Shown: positions 1-10,005, counted from the stretch's first letter. The stretch is DNA of 64,000 bases from Cyanophora paradoxa (GCA_004431415.1 QPMI01000119.1:1-64000); one strand, 5' to 3'. Notes: generated by a model not told the origin, from the letters alone. Program-made: numbers and translations.

Positions 1-23
1 AGTAGTAAAAAAATAATTCAAAC

Positions 24-690
24 TTGGCGCCATTTCTGATGCTAGTCTACCCACCATGGAGCCCGCCATCATCCCAGCTGGTCTCCCAGGGCGCCAAGCT
101 CGACAAGGCCCTCAACATCTACCTTCAGCTGATCGAGCTGCCATGGCCCGAGCCAATGATTGCCCAGGCCTGCAAATCGCTCCACGTGGCGTTCGATGCG
201 CGTTCTCAGGTGACCCGATCAGATGATCCTGGACCAAGGAGCAGATAAAGGCAGACTTTGAGGCGCTTTTCTCATTTATGAGCAAGAAGTATGCCGAAAT
301 CGAAGCAGCCAAGGATGCCGAAGCCCAAGGCGGTGAAGACGCAACGCAGAAGCCCCAGCCCAAGGCCCTGCCGGCGACCAAGGCACCGAAGTTCAAGCGC
401 TGGCCCTGCAGAGGGCGAAGGCCAAGCGGACCTGCGACCGCGTAGGCCCAAGGACATAGCCAGGAGGCAAGCGGCCACAGGCCGACTGGCCGGCGCCGGC
501 GCCCTACCGCTACCTCAAGCTGGACAAGAGCAAACGATACCGGCTTCACCAGGAGGAGGTGGCCTGAGCCCTCAGGTGGCTGGAGCCAAGGGAGATCAAG
601 GCCGGAGGCGGTATCGAGCTAGCGCTAGCGCTGGCGGCGGCGGCGTGCAGACTTGGAGGAGCAGGCCCTGCTAGATACCATCAACTTGGC
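24..690 (+). other. GC-rich stretch with possible exon fragments
   Basis: Two short segments look protein-like: about 91-210 (Leu/Ala-rich helical peptide containing ALNIYLQLIELPWPEP) and about 233-440 (Lys/Ala/Glu-rich peptide containing FEALFSFMSKKYAEIEAAK). They lie in different frames with a stop between them, so they could be exons of a host gene whose start is outside the window, or decayed coding DNA. No family is recognised. The overlapping ORFs on both strands are what GC-rich DNA gives by chance. Confidence 0.2.
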
Positions 691-701
691 AAGGTAGAGC
701 T

Positions 702-1197
702 TATATCTAGCTAGCTAGCGCTTGCTTAATTAACTCAACTGAAGTTACCTGACATTTACCTGAAGGGTTGCGGAGGTTACCGAAGGTCGCGTCATTTACG
801 TCAGCGTCATTTACGTCACGGAGTTTGCCGACTCGGACTCGGCCCAACTTCTCCCGGTAAGTTCGAGACTTGGAAAAATAGGGTATCCCTATTACTTATC
901 GTTATTATTACTATTATCGTTATTCACATTAATGAATGCTTAAATCTATAAAAGCTGTACCAGTATCGGTGGCTACTAGTACTAAGCTAGTAGTACTAAG
1001 TAGTACCAAGAGTACTAAGTAGTACTACGTAGTACTAGCGGTACTAGTAGCTACTGGTCGTGACGAACTTACCGGAGAAGTTGGGCCCGAGTCCCGAGTC
1101 GCCGGCAAACTCCGTGACGTAAATGACGCTGACGTAAATGACGCGACCCTTCAGGTAATTAATTAAGCAAGCGCTAGCGCTAGCTAGCTAGATATCG
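702..1197. repeat. Fold-back (inverted-repeat) element
   Basis: The left arm (about 702-867) and right arm (about 1064-1197) are imperfect reverse complements. They share a CTAGCTAGCTAGCGC terminus, TTGCTTAATTAA, a duplicated GTCATTTACGTCA block, and the stretch from GGAGTTTGCCG to GGTAAGTTCG. The 200-bp centre (868-1063) is unrelated and rich in AGTACTA-type repeats. The layout is that of a MITE or fold-back element. No coding sequence is seen inside. The TGACGTAA core resembles a CREB/ATF site, which may be coincidence. Confidence 0.7.
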
Positions 1198-1269
1198 ATA
1201 CCACCTAGCTAGTAGCACTAGGACACTAGGACACTAGGACACCGGGGGTACCCCCGCCGAGTTCAAGTC

Positions 1270-1351
1270 TCGAACTTACCGGAGAAGTTGGGCCGAGTCC
1301 CGAGTCGCCGGCAAACTCCGTGACGTAATGACGCGGACGTAAATGACGCAA
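1270..1351. repeat. Third, partial copy of the fold-back arm
   Basis: This segment repeats the right arm of the fold-back element at about 1064-1152 in the same orientation, from GAACTTACCGGAGAAG through the CAAACTCCGTGACGTAA block, with a few substitutions and one-base indels. It lies just upstream of the 1418 reading frame, so it may supply that gene's promoter or may simply be a decayed repeat. Confidence 0.65.
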
Positions 1352-1417
1352 ATCCCATTGGAGCTACGTTCGCACACTCCGGACGCCTCCCACAATTTTC
1401 CAAGGTACCCAGCAAGC

Positions 1418-2049
1418 ATGGACTTTGCTGACTGCGCAGGTATCAAGCAGGAGCCTGAGGACCTTCTCACCGCCGCCGCTCGGCGCCCAAGCAGCGCCGC
1501 CGCCGCGGGCCCAAGTCCCTCTGCTCCGAGCCCGAGATCCTGGCGGCTCCGGCGCGCGGCGGAGACCGTGGACCTGACCCTGGAGGAGCCGGCGCGCGGC
1601 CCGCCGCGCCTGCTGATCCTTGCGGCGGCGGCGGCCGCGCTCTACTACGCGCCCGGCGCCTGGGCCCGCAGCTCTCGGCCTGGTCCGGAACCTTTTCTAA
1701 GTCCCTCCTCAATGGAGGCCCTGCTAGATCTCATGGCCTTTGCGCTGCCCATCTTCTTCCTGGGGGCCTCAGCCGCATGGAGCGCGAGGCGCGCCAGCCG
1801 AGCGCGTCGAGCGCGGCCTCACCCCGCAGAGCAGCGCAACCTCACCGAGTGGGACCTGGCGCTCATGGCCGGCCGCATGCTCGACGGCAACCGGCTCGAG
1901 CCGGGCCACCGCCTCAAGCTAGAGGACGGGGCACGGCCCTCTGGGACGGCGAGGCCTGGAAGCACGATTCGACGGGCGAGCCGATGAAGCTGCTCGCCTC
2001 CGGCAACAAGTACTGGCGCGGCGACTCGATGGAGTTCCGGCGCCCGTGA
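1418..2049 (+). pseudogene. Unknown protein with SUMO-type motifs and a membrane segment, frameshifted
   Basis: Reading from ATG 1418, the product begins MDFADCAGIKQEPEDLL, where IKQE fits a sumoylation consensus (psi-K-x-E). It then has TVDLTLEE, which fits a SUMO-interaction motif, a hydrophobic Ala/Leu stretch (LLILAAAAAALYY) that could span a membrane, and a second hydrophobic run near residue 110. Coding quality continues in another frame after about 1925, ending with KYWRGDSMEFRRP at 2049, so a one-base shift splits the gene. No family was recognised. It could be a virus-derived regulatory or membrane protein. The motifs are short and may be chance in such biased sequence. Confidence 0.35.
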
Positions 2050-2075
2050 TTTTCTGGTCCCTCTTCTAGTAGAGA

Positions 2076-2573
2076 ATGCCCGACCCCTCGCCCGACCCGC
2101 CGCAGGCGCCGAGAGCGGGCAGCTCGGACGAGTACTCCGAGCTCACGGATCCCGACCCCGACGAGCCCGGCGACGCCTTCGCGACGGAGAACGAGCGCTC
2201 CCTCATGCGCATCTACGAGGCGCTGCGCGAGGCGATCTACTGGAGGATCCCGCCTGGGAACCTGAATGAACTTTGCAAAGTTCGCGAGTTCATGTTCGCT
2301 ATGACGTGCCCTTCACCCGAGTCGTGCTCTGGGATAGGAACAGGAACTGGTAAAGGCATTGAATACAACAGTACAGAGCCCTACGAGCTAGAGCTGCTAT
2401 CGCCCGAGTCCAGGCGCGCCTTCTTGGCCTTGGAGCGCGGAGGCGGGAGACGTACTGCAGGCGCAGGTTGCGCACTAGGAGCTCGCCGGCCGTGGTGCCC
2501 GGCAGCCCGGGAACCGAGTCGTGGGCAGCAGCTGTCCCTCGCGTATCGCCTTGTACGTCTTGCGCTTGTTTGA
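2076..2573 (+). CDS. Acidic hypothetical protein
   Basis: Starts with ATG 27 bases after the previous reading frame. The first 75 residues are Pro/Asp/Glu-rich (SDEYSELTDPDPDEP), followed by a helical segment (ENERSLMRIYEALREAIYW). After about residue 95 the composition becomes Gly/Arg-rich and random-looking, so the true end may be earlier, or a frameshift may lie near 2330. No known family. The close spacing suggests the same original transcription unit as the gene before it. Confidence 0.3.
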   Translation: MPDPSPDPPQAPRAGSSDEYSELTDPDPDEPGDAFATENERSLMRIYEALREAIYWRIPPGNLNELCKVREFMFAMTCPSPESCSGIGTGTGKGIEYNSTEPYELELLSPESRRAFLALERGGGRRTAGAGCALGARRPWCPAAREPSRGQQLSLAYRLVRLALV

Positions 2574-2767
2574 ATGCAACCTTCTCCGTATCCTCCGCGA
2601 CCGGACCTCCAGCGCCAGCGCGCTTGGCCTTCTTGACGGAGACTGCGTTCGCACGCTCCAGCTTCACTCCGGCTCCAGGGGGGTAGGGCGACTGCGTTCG
2701 CCACCGGGTTCTCAGCGAGGAAACACGGGGGGAAGAGCCGCCGCGGGGCATGGTTCGCTCAGTTTAC

Positions 2768-3092
2768 CTAGCGTTTAGAAAATAGCGCGCGAGCCTCGAG
2801 CACCAGGAGACCCGCCACAACCGCTGCGGCGATGACAACGGCCACCTTGAGCCAGTGCCAGAAGCGCTCGGCCCCGTCCGTCAGCGCGCGGCCCGCCTTG
2901 CCCGGTGCGGTGAGCGCGGAGCCCAGGGCGCCCGCCGCAATGTCGGCCACGCGCCTCCGTCGCCGCGCAGGACGTTCTCTCGGTTCTTCGTCTCCACCGT
3001 GGCGCCAATCGCCGCGTTGATCTCGCCGAACTGCAGGCGCGGCTGGCCCTTGGGCCGAAGGTCTTCGTGAGCAGCGCATCAAGCCAGCTCAT
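2768..3092 (-). pseudogene. Small C-terminally anchored membrane protein, broken by two frameshifts
   Basis: Three consecutive segments in three frames read as one protein. MSWLDALLTKTFGP opens at 3092. A middle part contains QPRLQFGEINAAIGATVE. The last part runs from about 2950 to the stop at 2768 and contains a clear transmembrane helix (WLKVAVVIAAAVVAGLLVL) followed by EARALFSKR. Total length would be about 105 residues. The layout, a soluble N-terminus with a C-terminal anchor, is common among virion membrane proteins of small dsDNA viruses, but no family is recognised. The two shifts could also be sequencing errors. Confidence 0.45.
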
Positions 3093-3098
3093 CCTTGG

Positions 3099-3594
3099 CT
3101 AGCTTCCAACCGAGGTTTCGAAAAAACTATCTAAATGACCAGGCCGCGCAGGTACCAGACCAATCAGGAGCGAGCCGCCCAGCGCCACCAGCAGCGGCAG
3201 GTGCCCGTCCACGGCGCGCCGCATGCGGTTGTCGCACAGCTCCTGGCAGCTCAGCCGGTGGCTCGTCGAGTAGGCGCTCACGGCGTAGGGCGGCCGGCCG
3301 GCGGGTGCAGCCCCCGGCCAGGCACGGTAGGCCTCGCCTGGCGCCGCGCGGCCAGCGCGCCGTCGCCGCCGCTGCGCCGCCTCCCTCTGCCCCGGCGCGA
3401 TCGCCACGAGGGGCAGCGCCCCACGTCCTGCCTTGCCCGCCCCTTGATCGTTTTCAGCGACGCGGCCGGGATCTGCCGCCTTCACCTGGGCCCTCCGCCC
3501 CGCCCCGCCTTAGCCCTCGCCGCCTCGCCGATCTTGCTGCATCGCGAATCCGATTGAAACCGGTGCACAGCAGCTTCTCTACCGCGCTCGACAT
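3099..3594 (-). pseudogene. Second small membrane protein, broken
   Basis: On the minus strand a start at 3594 opens MSSAVEKLLCTGFNRIRD, which soon runs into low-complexity Arg/Gly sequence. Credible coding resumes at about 3330-3150 in another frame, with CQELCDNRMRR followed by a hydrophobic helix (LPLLVALGGSLLIGLV). At least one frameshift separates the two parts. The gene lies directly upstream of, and in line with, the minus-strand anchored protein at 2768-3092, so the two may have been a small operon-like pair. The function is unknown. Confidence 0.35.
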
Positions 3595-3934
3595 CTTCGA
3601 ACGTGTAACGAGAATGAAAAAATTAAAAGGGAACGCCAACGGACTTGGAACTCGGAAAGGGGAGGGGAGAATGAACTTTGAAATGTTAGCGCCCGCGGGC
3701 GCATGCCGGCCGCGGCCTGCGAGCGCGCCGGGGGCGTAGAGGGACTTGCGGCATAGCCAAAGCCCACGCCTATGACCGCCGAGGCCGGGGGTGCCGCCGA
3801 GAGCCAGGTGAGGGTCGCGGCGAGGGCTCCAAGGGTGTAGTGGTTGGGATAGGAGTCAGCGAAGGCATGGTTCGATGTCTGAATTTAGAAAAACTGCCAG
3901 TGTGTCTGCAGACTTTTTCTAAGCTCTAGCAAAG

Positions 3935-4584
3935 ATGCAGGGAACAGCCGGAAACTGCATAGAGGTGAAATTATCAGGCAAACATGGCGAGGGCCTGCAC
4001 ATGCTCATCGATGCCGAGGACTACGAGCGAGTGTCGAAACATGGTTGGAGCGTCAACTACCTGGGCTACGCAAAGGCATACATGAAATGGAACGGAGAAG
4101 GAAAACATCGAAACGTGCTGATTCATCATTTCATCATGGCAAGCCGCCTGCAGGAAAAGAAACGAACCACATTAACAGAAACAAGCTCGACAATCGGAAA
4201 AGCAACCTAGAGTTTGTCACTAAATCCGAAAACTGCAGGAACAGAGCCAAGACACGTGCACCAGCTGGTCGTGAATTCACCTCGAAGTTCAAGGGTGTGG
4301 GCTTCCGGAAACGAGAGAAACTCTGGGCGGCCAAAATAAAGGTGCCCGAAGAAAGTGAAAGAGTTCTACTTCAAAACAGAAATGAAGCAGCTCAGTGCTA
4401 CAACATTCTCGCCTTGGAGCATCATGGACGCCATGCTGTTCTGAATGAGATCCGGCGCAGGCGATACCGCACTGCCGATTCCAGACACCCTCCCCGCCTC
4501 CCTAAGGCGCACCCCTTCCCACGAACTTGCAGGCAGCCATGTGTACAGATGCGTAGTTTGAGTGGCCTTGAAAAAACACAGTGA
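3935..4584 (+). pseudogene. HNH homing endonuclease with AP2-like domain, frameshifted
   Basis: The first part (from ATG 3935) contains the N-terminal substrate-recognition region (LIDAEDYERVSKHGWSVN) and the first HNH histidines (VLIHHFIM). One base appears to be missing near 4140, after which the HNH core continues in another frame as NHINRNKLDNRKSNLEFVT. An AP2-like DNA-binding segment follows (SKFKGVGFRKREKLWAAKI, roughly 4285-4350). Family knowledge: such proteins cut DNA site-specifically and spread themselves. An intact relative with the same domain order lies at 21519-22091, and another broken one at 57080-57705. The single-base break makes this copy probably inactive. Confidence 0.75.
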
Positions 4585-6170
4585 CTCGAGCAGGGGCAGG
4601 GAGCCGGCGCCTTGGCCTCCGCCATCTCGACGTCTGCGTCTGCAGGGCTCGGCTCCGTCTTGAGCACTGGCGCCGCAGCCTGCGAGCCCTCCGCTACGAA
4701 CCCTCTGCGGCGCGGGGCAGGGTTAGCTAGCTATAGCGCACACGAGGCGGGGCGGCGTGGCGGGCGGGGCAGGAAAGGGCGAGTGGCGCGATTGGAGAGC
4801 CCAGCGCCCTGCAAAAGGGGCTCAGGTCGGGGTCAAGGCAGGCGGCGGCGCACTCACCGGGGCCAAGGACGGCGCCCTGACCGCTGGGCCAGCGGCGGCC
4901 TCCCGCCCCATGGGCCCTGCGTCGCGCTGAGCAGAGATCCGGGCCAGGCGCCGGCGGGCGGGCTTAGCTAGGCGGGCGAAGAGGTCGGGGGCGCGGGGGG
5001 CGGAGCCGAAATCGGGGCCGGGAGCGCCGGGCCAGCGCGCTGGAACGCTAGAGCGTATCTAGAGCACGTGGGACGTGCGCAGCTTGCAAGCGCGGGCCCC
5101 CGGGATGCGCAGGACCAGACTCTCGGGTGCACCTGCACTGCGAGGCCCGAGTTTCAGCCGAGGGCCGGAGCAACGGGCCGCGGCTCCGGAGCGGTTCAGC
5201 GCGGCTAGTACAGCACCGCAAGAGCGAGCGCGGGGCGAGAACAGCGGGCGCGCACCTGAAGAGACCGCGGGTCGGGAGAGCTCGAGCGCTGGTCAGACTC
5301 GGAGAGCTCCGAAGGCCGGCGGCCGCGGCGATCGGGCCTGCGCAAGGCGGCGTCAGTCGGGCGTCGAGAGAGCCTCCAATCGGGGCCGCGCCGCAGCTAG
5401 AAGGCGTAGGCTGCGTGGCTCGGGACTCGGGACGCGGGCCGGGCCGGGGCGCACGTACACTCGTACACGGGCGAGGCAGCCGCGTCGACATGGGGCTGCT
5501 CGGCCACGATGCACGGCTCTCGTCACAGTGCGTACGGTTCCGGTGCAATGCCTCTACGGGCAGTCTACGAGGCTACGACACGCGCTGGCCTCTGCAAGCT
5601 CGCCGAATCGAGCGGGCTGCAGCTGCAGAGAGCTCAAGGCCGCAGCAATGCACCGGTTGCGCAGCGCTGCAGGCGTCGGCCCGGCGCGCAGCTGCCCTGA
5701 GACTGACTTCCGACGGTCGACAGCACCGACTCCGAGCTCAGCGAGCACTGCCAGGCTGAGCAGTGCGGACTCCCGGACTCTGGCAGGCGCGCGGCTACCG
5801 GCGCTGCACTGTGCACCGCACTACCGTAGCACCGTAGTTCGGTGCTAGGCCGCTCAGCGGCTATAGCTGGCACAGCCTAGCAGCCCGGCGGGCCGCAGCG
5901 GCCTAGCACAGCCTAGTACTAGCCCACTACTAGCCACTAGACCACCGGGCCTGGGTGGGCCAGCTACTACTGGCAGCTAGCTACCGACTCTAGTACCGAG
6001 TAACCTAGTAGTACCAACGCCTGCCGTACGTACCGCCGGTACCGGTAGTACCAGCGCAGCTAGCACTACTACGTACCGTACTAGTAGCCACCGGCGGTTC
6101 GTGGACCGTCAGACTCTGAAGCTCAGACACGTTTTTTTGTCGACCAATCACCCTCGAACACGTGGATGCA
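4585..6170. other. GC-rich region without a recognisable gene
   Basis: About 1.6 kb of very GC-rich sequence. Long overlapping open frames on both strands (for example 5075-5848 on the plus strand) consist of Arg/Ala/Gly-rich residues with no domain pattern, as expected where stop codons are rare. From about 5850 to 6110 the sequence is dominated by short CTAG/AGTACC/GTACTA-type motifs. No RNA gene, promoter or repeat with clear structure was seen. Confidence 0.5.
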
Positions 6171-6197
6171 CACGGCCGTCCCACAAATTTCTAAACC
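6171..6197. repeat. Direct repeat flanking the GTGTAACA array (left copy)
   Basis: The block ACGGCCGTCC-ACAAATTTC-AAAC at 6172-6196 recurs with two substitutions at 6689-6713. The two copies bracket the whole region holding the GTGTAACA boxes. They may mark the edges of a duplicated or inserted segment, or be part of the regulatory structure. Confidence 0.55.
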
Positions 6198-6374
6198 CAG
6201 GCTAGCTAGCACTGCGGCCGCCGGCGCGCCGGGCCTAGAGACTGGAGCTCGAGCCCAGGACCGACGGGACTAGGCCGGCTCCCCTCCACCTGCCGGGCCT
6301 GTACCCTATTAGGCTAGGGCGCTCAACGGGGTCCGGTTGAGTGAGTGCTAGCTAGGCCGAGGTCAGGCCCAGGC

Positions 6375-6676
6375 CTGTTACACGCCCCTCGTCCGACTGT
6401 TACACAGGGCCCGCGGCTGTGTTACACGGGCCCCCGCCTGCCGCCCGTCTCTCACAGCTAGATCCACGCGTGTTACACAGATCCACGTGTGAAGGCCCCA
6501 GATCCATCCTTCAATTTTACTTCTGAAGTCGTCGGACGAGTCCCTTCCCATACAAAACTGTGTAACGTACGCTTGAGATCTGTGTAACAGAAGCTAGACT
6601 CTTGTGTAACAGTCCGACGTAATTGTGTAACACAGCCTCAAATTCTGTGTAACAGACAGACGAAGTCGTGTAACAG
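6375..6676. other. Candidate replication origin: GTGTAACA box array with dyad arrangement
   Basis: Ten copies of an 11-bp box, consensus CTGTGTAACAG, lie in 300 bp. Four are in one orientation on the left (starting 6375, 6397, 6419, 6470) and six in the opposite orientation on the right (6558, 6580, 6602, 6623, 6645, 6666). Steps within each half are 21-22 bp, about two helical turns, except for a 51-bp step before 6470, where a degenerate box (8 of 11 matches) sits at 6447. The centre (about 6481-6557) is less GC-rich than its surroundings and contains a short CTTCA/TGAAG dyad. The array ends about 230 bp upstream of a helicase resembling viral origin-binding proteins. The layout is like an iteron origin or a herpesvirus-type origin, with inverted binding sites around a melting zone. 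An operator is the main alternative. Confidence 0.6.
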
Positions 6677-6687
6677 TGCTAGCCTAT

Positions 6688-6713
6688 ACGGCCGTCCTAC
6701 AAATTTCCAAACT
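6688..6713. repeat. Direct repeat flanking the GTGTAACA array (right copy)
   Basis: Near-identical to 6171-6197, in the same orientation, directly after the last GTGTAACA box. Confidence 0.55.
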
Positions 6714-6768
6714 ACAGCCAGACAGCAACAGCCATCCCAGCTTTCTTCTTATTGGACGGACGACGGTA

Positions 6769-6817
6769 CTGTCCGGACCTTTCCGATAATCTATATGATT
6801 CTAGGAGGGTCCGGACA
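6769..6817 (-). repeat. GTCCGGACC hairpin repeat, single inverted copy
   Basis: A 49-bp unit with 11-bp complementary arms (CTGTCCGGACC ... GGTCCGGACAG) around an AT-rich loop containing AATCTATATGATT. It is the reverse complement of the four units at 10114-10568. One copy therefore lies upstream of the helicase gene and four copies, in opposite orientation, lie downstream, so that they bracket the gene. Confidence 0.8.
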
Positions 6818-6908
6818 GCTGCAGGTGCAAGTGGGCGAGCGAACTCATTCGAAGCCCCCGAGCCTTGCAGTGCAACCCCAAAAATTCTGAGCACAGGACA
6901 TCGTAGGA

Positions 6909-8530
6909 ATGGCGCCGGCCAGCGTGTGCAGCGACGAGCTCCTCTCGCGCCTTCCAGGTGTTCAGACCATCAGCTTTAGCGACGAAGAGGCCACCTTCTT
7001 GCTTCGCTTCCTCTCGTCTGTGCTACCAAGAGCTGGAGCCCGGTGCTGGGCGCCGTCGTATGCATTGCCCACCCGCCTGGAATTACACCCAGCTGCTTTT
7101 CGGGAGCCGGCGACGAGACGAGCTGTGCGGCTGCTCGCGCGTACGTGGATAAATACGGAGGCCTCACGTTCTCTCGGCCTGTGTCGAATAGCCCGCAGCT
7201 GCGAGTTGCTTACGTCGTTCAAAACCAAGAGGTCTGTGCCTTTGCAGCCTGGGTTCTCGGCTCATCTGGAGCGCTCGAGCTTCAATTCGATAGCGGCACT
7301 GGCGCGGCGGCTCTTCGGTCGATTCCGGACGGCGGCGCTCATGATCTTGCGACGGACACTTGCACCTCGGCTTGGAACTCGAATCCCGCGGCGGATGCTG
7401 TAGCTGCAGCTAGCTCAGTTTCGAGCTCGAGCGCCATTTTCAAACGATTCCTTGATCTTTTGCACGAGAACAAGCTGGTGCGAGATGAGCTATGGCGAGC
7501 TGGTCAGGCTCTGCGCATCAGCATCGACTTGCACGACCACCGTCGAGTGCAAGATCTCCAGCCCGGGCCCGATGGCTCCATACTAATACTCATTAACTGC
7601 CCCCTAATTGCGAGTCCAGGGACAGCATTCGCGTTTAGGATCACTATACGCGCGTATGGGATCGAGGTGGAGCCTGAGGGCAGCTCGTCCGCTGCGCGCG
7701 CTTTCGGGCAGTATTTCACAGACCCAACCCAGCCCGTGGCATTTGACATTGCGCTACCGACGCTTCTGCTCGCACTCGAGTCCGCAGACATGGTTCCGTC
7801 CTCTGTGAGCTACGAGCTCGTGGACGAGCGCTTCCTGACTCGCGACATTCTAACTTCCACTTTCGGCGAGCTGCCAGCCCAGCCGACCCACGCTCAAGTG
7901 GATGTCATCTGCTCGGGTCTCAACACTGGGAAAACGCAGGCGCTCATCGACACATACCTGCGGCCGGCCCTAGAAAGCGACTGGCACGTGATTCTCGTAA
8001 CCTGTCGTAGAGCTTTTAGCCGTGATTTGAAGCGACGTCTGGACGCCGCGAACCTGCCGGACAACGCCTTGTTGTACATGGACATTCAGAAGCCACCGAA
8101 ACACTCGAAGGGGTCACACGGCGAGTACGGTTACCGCCATCCGAAGTGCAGGTGCGTTATCATCACGTTGGATTCTCTGCACAAAGTGCTTGAGGACTGG
8201 AAGGACCGGACACCTATCTTGGTGGTCCTCGATGAAATTTCGTCGCTCACGAAGCATCTGACTTCGAGTGGGACTCTCGAGCCTGTTGGCCTTGACTTCG
8301 GCGTGCGATCACTCCCTCGCAACGAGCGCTGCGTGGGTCTCTGGAGGGGTGTGATGCAAGCATCTCGCATTGTGGCTATGGATGGATTCGTGCGACCTGT
8401 TGACCTTGCGTACCTAGCAGAGTCTGCGCGAGAGAGGGGGCGAGCCTTCGACTGCTCTACAACTCCAGGCGGACCTGCTCGTGGAAAATGCGTGTCACGG
8501 ACAGCCCGGATCACGTGGAATCCGATTTGA
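6909..8530 (+). CDS. Origin-binding-protein-like SF2 helicase, N-terminal part
   Basis: Coding begins near ATG 6909 (MAPASVCSDELLSRL) and passes, by a frame change around 7020-7050, into the long frame open from 7043. The first 270 residues match nothing recognised. The helicase core follows: Walker A in VICSGLNTGKTQALID (about 7905-7955), motif Ia in VILVTCRRAFSRDLKRRL, and a DE-box in PILVVLDEISSLTKHL (about 8213-8260). This order and spacing resemble the herpesvirus/giant-virus origin-binding protein family (Herpes_ori_bp), which melts origins. The frame ends at 8530 before the C-terminal helicase motifs, which continue in the next entry. Either a frameshift or an unrecognised intron separates them. 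Confidence 0.65.
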
Positions 8531-10005
8531 TGATCCAGTGCCGCCCTGGTCGTCACCGCGCTTTGGTCATCACAGAGACGCCCGCAAAGGCAATGGAGAT
8601 TGCAGAGAGCCTAGCAAGGCAAGCGCAGGAATCGGCACGCGATTGGGCTGACGAGTCTGCCTCACCCTTCGTGATTGGCTTGATCGTCGGTCAGGCGAAG
8701 GAGAAGAGCTGTCGCTTCATCAAGGAGGGGCCCGTTCGCATCTCACCCGTCGATCTATCGGAAGAGGGAGCGTATAAAGCTTGCGACGTGCTGATCGCTA
8801 CATCTGCGCTCGGGGCAGGCGTTGATTTTCCCGAAGCGCACTTCGACAAAATTTACGGCATCTTCCACGTGGAGCCCGCACAGCTGGAGTCCGAAGACAT
8901 CGTGCAGCTGCTGTTTCGAGCGAGAGCTCTGCGTGAGCAGCTGCAGGGCGATCCGCCAGGGGGGGAGCACCTGCTCGTCGCCGTCCGCAAGAATCGTACG
9001 CCGCAAGTGCAGGTGCAGAAGGCAATCGGGCACTGGCACGAGAGTGACGGGAGCGACGATGCAGATGCGCAGCGCTTTCTGGATCTGAAAGCAATTCACC
9101 ACGGCACTCGGCGAGCCGGCATGCCGACCCGCCGCCTTGCTGTCGCCGCTCGACTTCGGCTCCTCTCTACCTGCCCGTGGATGAATGTGCTAATCACGGA
9201 GGACCAGGGACCGAATGCACCTGCACAAGAGCGGGCGAGGCAGAAGCGAGAGATCGAGAGCGTGCTGAACGCCGGTGTCCTCGGCCCAGCCGCGCTCAAC
9301 GACCTCGTCCAAGAGTGGAGGAAATCCCGCAAATCTCTTGCGCAGCTCGAGTCCGATAAGTTGCTGTCGCTCACTCGGGCAGCTGTCGCTGCATTTCTCG
9401 TTAAGAGTTCCGACGAGCTGACCGAGGATGACGTCTCTTGGATGTGGAGCACGATGTACTCGATTCCGCTGAAGGCGACGATCCACCTGGTGCTGAAATA
9501 CGACATGCCCCTTGAAGAGATCGTGCCTTCGACGGAGCGCCTAAAGGTTTCTAAGATCGTGTCGCTTTTCAAGAAATTGTTTGGTTGGAAGGGGTACGGC
9601 AAGCTGGTGGGGCGCGTCCTCTGGTCGAAGGAGGCCTACGAGGCGCTCGCCTCCGCAGACGGTCGGGAGGCCTATGCGGCACTGCAGAGTTTGGATGAGC
9701 GTTGCCCTCGCTTGGATGCTACGGCCGAACAGCAAAAGAAGCTCTCGCAGCAGTGCTGGCAAGTGATCAAGTACCTGCTCGAAAAGTACATGGGAGTGAG
9801 GCGCGTTTTCAGCGAAGAGGACGGCGGGCAGCTGGGACATCGCAAGCGCAGATACGTCACGTGGAAGGAGGACATATTTGAGGATGCAGTCGAGCGGCAG
9901 GCGCAGCAGGGTGCTGCATTCGCGGCGCTAGGCGCAGCCCCGAGTATTTCGGAGGTGTACACCGTCTTTCGCGATTGCTACTCGTTGGTTCACAGGCGTA
10001 TCTAG
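8488..10005 (+). CDS. Origin-binding-protein-like SF2 helicase, C-terminal part
   Basis: This frame overlaps the end of the previous one and completes the helicase. Motif IV is in RALVITETPAKAMEIAESL, motif V in CDVLIATSALGAGVDFPEAHFD, and motif VI in EDIVQLLFRARALR. The roughly 350 residues after that are mostly helical and unrecognised, and may be the DNA-binding or accessory region. The gene stops just before the hairpin repeats at 10114. Together with the box array upstream it suggests an origin plus initiator unit. The split between the two frames (8488-8530) leaves it open whether the protein is functional. Confidence 0.65.
   Translation: MRVTDSPDHVESDLMIQCRPGRHRALVITETPAKAMEIAESLARQAQESARDWADESASPFVIGLIVGQAKEKSCRFIKEGPVRISPVDLSEEGAYKACDVLIATSALGAGVDFPEAHFDKIYGIFHVEPAQLESEDIVQLLFRARALREQLQGDPPGGEHLLVAVRKNRTPQVQVQKAIGHWHESDGSDDADAQRFLDLKAIHHGTRRAGMPTRRLAVAARLRLLSTCPWMNVLITEDQGPNAPAQERARQKREIESVLNAGVLGPAALNDLVQEWRKSRKSLAQLESDKLLSLTRAAVAAFLVKSSDELTEDDVSWMWSTMYSIPLKATIHLVLKYDMPLEEIVPSTERLKVSKIVSLFKKLFGWKGYGKLVGRVLWSKEAYEALASADGREAYAALQSLDERCPRLDATAEQQKKLSQQCWQVIKYLLEKYMGVRRVFSEEDGGQLGHRKRRYVTWKEDIFEDAVERQAQQGAAFAALGAAPSISEVYTVFRDCYSLVHRRI

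Noticed and set aside
2299-2751. 150-codon minus-strand frame beginning MPRGG
   Set aside because: Short stretches look coding, but it overlaps the better plus-strand frame at 2076 and its pattern breaks repeatedly. The MPRG start also occurs in the element 1 coiled-coil protein, but nothing else matches.
5075-5848. 257-codon open frame on the plus strand
   Set aside because: Arg/Ala/Ser-rich with equally long frames on other strands and no domain pattern; expected in GC-rich non-coding DNA.
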